This document shows, piece by piece, positions 60,510 to 62,434 of a DNA stretch of 62,434 nt. A program made the position numbers and the translations under genes. The first letter of the stretch is position 1, and each line of letters begins with the position of its first letter. The DNA is from CAZYFS01 sp964647465 (lineage in GTDB: Bacteria; Patescibacteriota; Minisyncoccia; Minisyncoccales; UBA1441), in assembly GCA_964647465.1 (NCBI GenBank), contig CAZYFS010000002.1:1-62434 (forward strand). Reading direction: 5' to 3'. The notes beneath the pieces were generated by a model that was not told the DNA's origin, searched no databases, and was given only the letters and a program-made list of their open reading frames with translations.

Positions 60510-61372
60510 AGCTTAACAAGAAGCTCCTTCCAGTCTTCGTCGGAATTATGCAACTTACTTGCTGATTTTACATATCTGTGTCCATTGCTAAATTCTTGCC
60601 TTGGAATTTTAGTAACCTTTTCTAATTCATCTACATATACAAAGCCACAGATCCACACAGGGACACTTTCTAGTTTTTCAATTTTTTTAAAATTAGAATT
60701 TTTTTCAAAAAACTTTCTAACTTTTCCAAAAAAGGAGTGTTCTCGTAGAATTCTAAATAGATGATCGCTAGGCAAGCCAACTCTTGCAAAAATATAGACG
60801 TCACTTTTACGATTACTTAACTCCACTTCATTTGCTCCAAGAACAAGAAAGGCATTTTTCATTTTACTAGCCTTCACGCCAACTCCAAGATTTGGTTGTC
60901 TAAAAGTATTGCCATCTTTAATTTTATCAAAATCCTGTGGTGTTATTTCCCCTGGATGAACACTTTCGTCTAGCTCGATGTCCGTTGAAAATTTTTGTGA
61001 TAAAAAATTCTTAACTGCGTGTTCAGCCAATATACCAAGAATTACATCGTCAGTAGCTTGCACTTCGGTTCTTTGGCCTCTTATGCCATTTAGTGATAAT
61101 CCGCCATAAACCATTTTAATTGCAAATTCAAAACAAGCCTCATATTCTGCCATGGTTAAATTAACGGTCCTCTCTTCTTTTGAACGCTTCCAAGAAGATA
61201 GAAAACTTTTATTAAAAGACCATCCCCCTCTTATCTTTTTGCCAATAATTTCTTTGCTGGCTTTATGATAATTATCAAATTCCTTTTCAGTAATTCCAAG
61301 AAATTCTATGGCGCTTTTTCTGCTTAACTTATCATGAACTTCAGTTGCGGAGGCTTTTTTCATACATTTCAT
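60506..61372 (-). CDS. Probable restriction endonuclease with N-terminal HTH
   Basis: The 288-residue protein (start at 61372, or the fourth codon at 61363) overlaps the end of the methyltransferase gene by 4 bases. Residues ~15-63 look like an excisionase/MerR-type HTH (SAIEFLGITEKEFDNY, GGWSFNKSFLSSWK). Residues ~112-195 give a PD-(D/E)xK-like pattern: E117 in GILAEHAVKNF, D147 in PQDFDKI and K167 in LGVGVKASK, then a strand DVYIFARVG. No known restriction family is recognised. The pairing with a C5-methyltransferase is the main reason for the call. Confidence 0.6.
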   Translation of the reverse strand: MKCMKKASATEVHDKLSRKSAIEFLGITEKEFDNYHKASKEIIGKKIRGGWSFNKSFLSSWKRSKEERTVNLTMAEYEACFEFAIKMVYGGLSLNGIRGQRTEVQATDDVILGILAEHAVKNFLSQKFSTDIELDESVHPGEITPQDFDKIKDGNTFRQPNLGVGVKASKMKNAFLVLGANEVELSNRKSDVYIFARVGLPSDHLFRILREHSFFGKVRKFFEKNSNFKKIEKLESVPVWICGFVYVDELEKVTKIPRQEFSNGHRYVKSASKLHNSDEDWKELLVKL

Positions 61373-61376
61373 TCTA

Positions 61377-61406
61377 CCAAAAAAACCACCCCTATTACAA
61401 GGTGGT
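61377..61406 (-). terminator. Terminator-like hairpin just before the nuclease start codon
   Basis: On the minus strand AACCACC pairs with GGTGGTT around a ~10-base loop, followed by a run of T. It ends only ~4 bases before ATG 61372. It would stop read-through from the Nudix side or act as an attenuator that lowers nuclease expression. Confidence 0.65.
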
Positions 61407-61510
61407 TGGGATTGCTCCCTCTATTAAACGCATTTAGAACTATAAATTGGAAAGAAATTAGGGAAGAAATAAGAAAATTACAGCCTATTCCGGCGAGAAC
61501 TCAAATAAAA

Positions 61511-61541
61511 AGAGTGGGCTCCAATCGTCTGATTGAAGCCC
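61511..61541 (-). terminator. Terminator of the Nudix gene
   Basis: GGGCTTCAATC and GATTGGAGCCC (61516-61541 region) pair with one mismatch, followed on the minus strand by ACTCTTTTTATTT. It lies 11 bases after the Nudix stop. Confidence 0.8.
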
Positions 61542-61552
61542 CTTCTTGTGCA

Positions 61553-62005
61553 TCATCGCACTTCCTTAAAGACATCGAGCGGGTACGGATCCCCTGTCAG
61601 CCAGTCCATCAGGACTCTGGCAGAATACTCTGGCCGGTAGAGCTGATTTGACGCAAGCAGAGCCCGCACTTCTTTTCTGGAGAACCAACGAATCTCGGCA
61701 ATCTCGGCGATTCGAGGATTTTCCTCTCCACCCACGATACAACCAGCAAATACGAAAGCAATCCTTACCGCTCCTTCCTTGGGGCGATTATACACCCCTA
61801 CTAGGCCAAAGAGAGTTATCTCATAGCCCGTTTCTTCTTTTGTCTCTCGCTTGGCACCGTCCAGAATCACTTCCCCTGGCAAGAGGTGCCCAGCTGGAAT
61901 ACTCCATTTTCCGCCTTTTTCTTCAACTTGCCTCACACAGAGAAGTTTGCCATTGTTCTCTATGCAAACACCGACAGATACACCCGTAGTAGATTCACTC
62001 GTCAT
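61553..62005 (-). CDS. Nudix hydrolase
   Basis: The 150-residue protein has the full Nudix box GHLLPGEVILDGAKRETKEETGYEI (G-x5-E-x7-REUxEExGU). It is preceded by AAAAGGAGGGCTCC-ATG, a very strong Shine-Dalgarno, and has GC-rich codons, unlike the neighbours. It may sanitise nucleotides or hydrolyse NDP-sugars; the substrate cannot be told. Its own terminator is present. Confidence 0.93.
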   Translation of the reverse strand: MTSESTTGVSVGVCIENNGKLLCVRQVEEKGGKWSIPAGHLLPGEVILDGAKRETKEETGYEITLFGLVGVYNRPKEGAVRIAFVFAGCIVGGEENPRIAEIAEIRWFSRKEVRALLASNQLYRPEYSARVLMDWLTGDPYPLDVFKEVR

Positions 62006-62239
62006 GGAGCCCTCCTTTTAACGATAATTTATCTTACCATTTTTATGGATAATGTCAACAAAACCCTCTTGGTCATGTCTGTGTTTTTTGGTCACTCGAA
62101 CTAAGCACTAGCCTGCTCCCCTAGTCGGTCCAGAACTTTTAGAAATCAAGCCCCACAAGAGCTTTTGGGATGATTTCGCGGGATCAATTTAATGCCTCTC
62201 GATCGGAGCATTTTAACCTAAAATGAGACAAATGAGACG
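62006..62239. other. Intergenic space without recognised feature
   Basis: About 230 bases beyond the Nudix start with no frame or RNA gene that I can support. A weak hairpin (AATGC/GCATT arms) is near 62192-62213. Confidence 0.45.
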
Positions 62240-62344
62240 CTACTGTTTAATCCAATAAATAATTCTTTCGAAATGCCTCGTTCCTTTCTCGTGCACGCCT
62301 TTTCCAAATAACTTGTTCGCGAATTGTTTTATTCTATCTAGCAT
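62240..62344 (-). CDS. Possible 34-residue basic peptide
   Basis: A frame from ATG 62344 to TAG 62240 encodes a basic, helical-looking peptide (MLDRIKQFANKLFGKGVHEKG). It lies 6 bases after the stop of the frame that enters from the right edge, so it could be the last gene of an operon. No family is recognised. Confidence 0.35.
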   Translation of the reverse strand: MLDRIKQFANKLFGKGVHEKGTRHFERIIYWIKQ

Positions 62345-62350
62345 AATAAA

Positions 62351-62434
62351 TTACTTAAATTTTAAATATCTAATAATCGCTGCGAAATTATTCGATTTTC
62401 CACACCATTCTTTTGGTTTTTCGTCCATCAATTG
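62351..62434 (-). CDS. C-terminal end of an unidentified protein (runs off the window)
   Basis: The frame is open from the right edge to TAA at 62351 and encodes 27 residues including EKPKEWCGKSNNFAAIIRYLKFK. Only its end is visible, so the product cannot be named. Confidence 0.4.
   Translation of the reverse strand, partial: QLMDEKPKEWCGKSNNFAAIIRYLKFK

Noticed and set aside
61334..61651. Plus-strand open frame of 105 residues between the nuclease and Nudix genes
   Set aside because: It covers the hairpins and parts of two genes of the other strand and resembles no protein.

Overview
The window looks like a piece of a small-genome, AT-rich bacterium of the Candidate Phyla Radiation (Patescibacteria, Parcubacteria-like). 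This placement is an inference from gene content: archaeal-type phosphoglycerate mutase, split ADP-forming acetyl-CoA synthetase, an oxygen-independent ribonucleotide reductase, a DUF134/DUF5320 cluster, many short membrane proteins, tight gene packing and mostly no Shine-Dalgarno sequence. prfB carries the classical CTT-TGA-C programmed frameshift, so UGA is a stop codon here; this argues against the UGA-glycine lineages. Almost everything is on the minus strand.

Layout (plus coordinates, gene order running right to left on the minus strand). 1-7.4 kb: carbon metabolism (PEP synthase cut by the window edge, ADP-forming acyl-CoA synthetase beta/alpha, thioredoxin-like protein, apgM, enolase, degenerate GalU-like protein). 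7.4-16 kb: cell division and translation (FtsZ, FtsEX, RF2, an FtsB-like protein, LepA, MurJ, three tRNAs and RNase P RNA). 16-24.5 kb: RNase HI, a DHH phosphoesterase, a PGK-like protein lacking catalytic residues, a TraD/HerA-like ATPase with a membrane partner, a sigma-region-4/HARE-HTH protein, an acyl-CoA synthetase. 24.5-31.4 kb: SecF, a SecD carrying an inserted parvulin-like domain, SecA, a hibernation factor, an extremely acidic 51-residue protein, MurB. 31.4-43 kb: cell envelope genes (secreted metalloprotease with a peptidoglycan-binding tail, two MscS channels, DUF1460, SIMPL, a CcdA-like protein with a thioredoxin-fold partner, a relic PDZ fragment, a split permease) interrupted by a plus-strand, GC-richer two-gene unit encoding secreted/surface proteins. 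43-49 kb: redox and nucleotide metabolism (HIT, TrxB, glutamate dehydrogenase, TrxA, NrdG, NrdD). 49-58 kb: Gmk, a stomatin-like protein, YchF, a small glycine-rich repeat peptide, YbjQ, a perfect 1245-bp tandem duplication (DUF134 regulator, DUF5320 protein, ferredoxin) and RarA. 58-62.4 kb: CspA, then a restriction-modification-like locus and a Nudix gene.

The most unusual item is at 58.9-61.4 kb. A complete LexA-type SOS repressor, with HTH, Ala-Gly cleavage site and Ser/Lys dyad, is fused in one frame to a complete C5-cytosine DNA methyltransferase. It faces a convergent gene for a probable restriction nuclease that has its own N-terminal HTH and a terminator-like hairpin just before its start codon. 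This suggests a restriction-modification system tied directly to DNA-damage signalling. Other strong oddities are the permuted parvulin in SecD, the duplication whose junction contains a short inverted templated insert, PGK and GalU homologues without catalytic motifs, and a 56-residue peptide with a strict 16-residue GPxD repeat.
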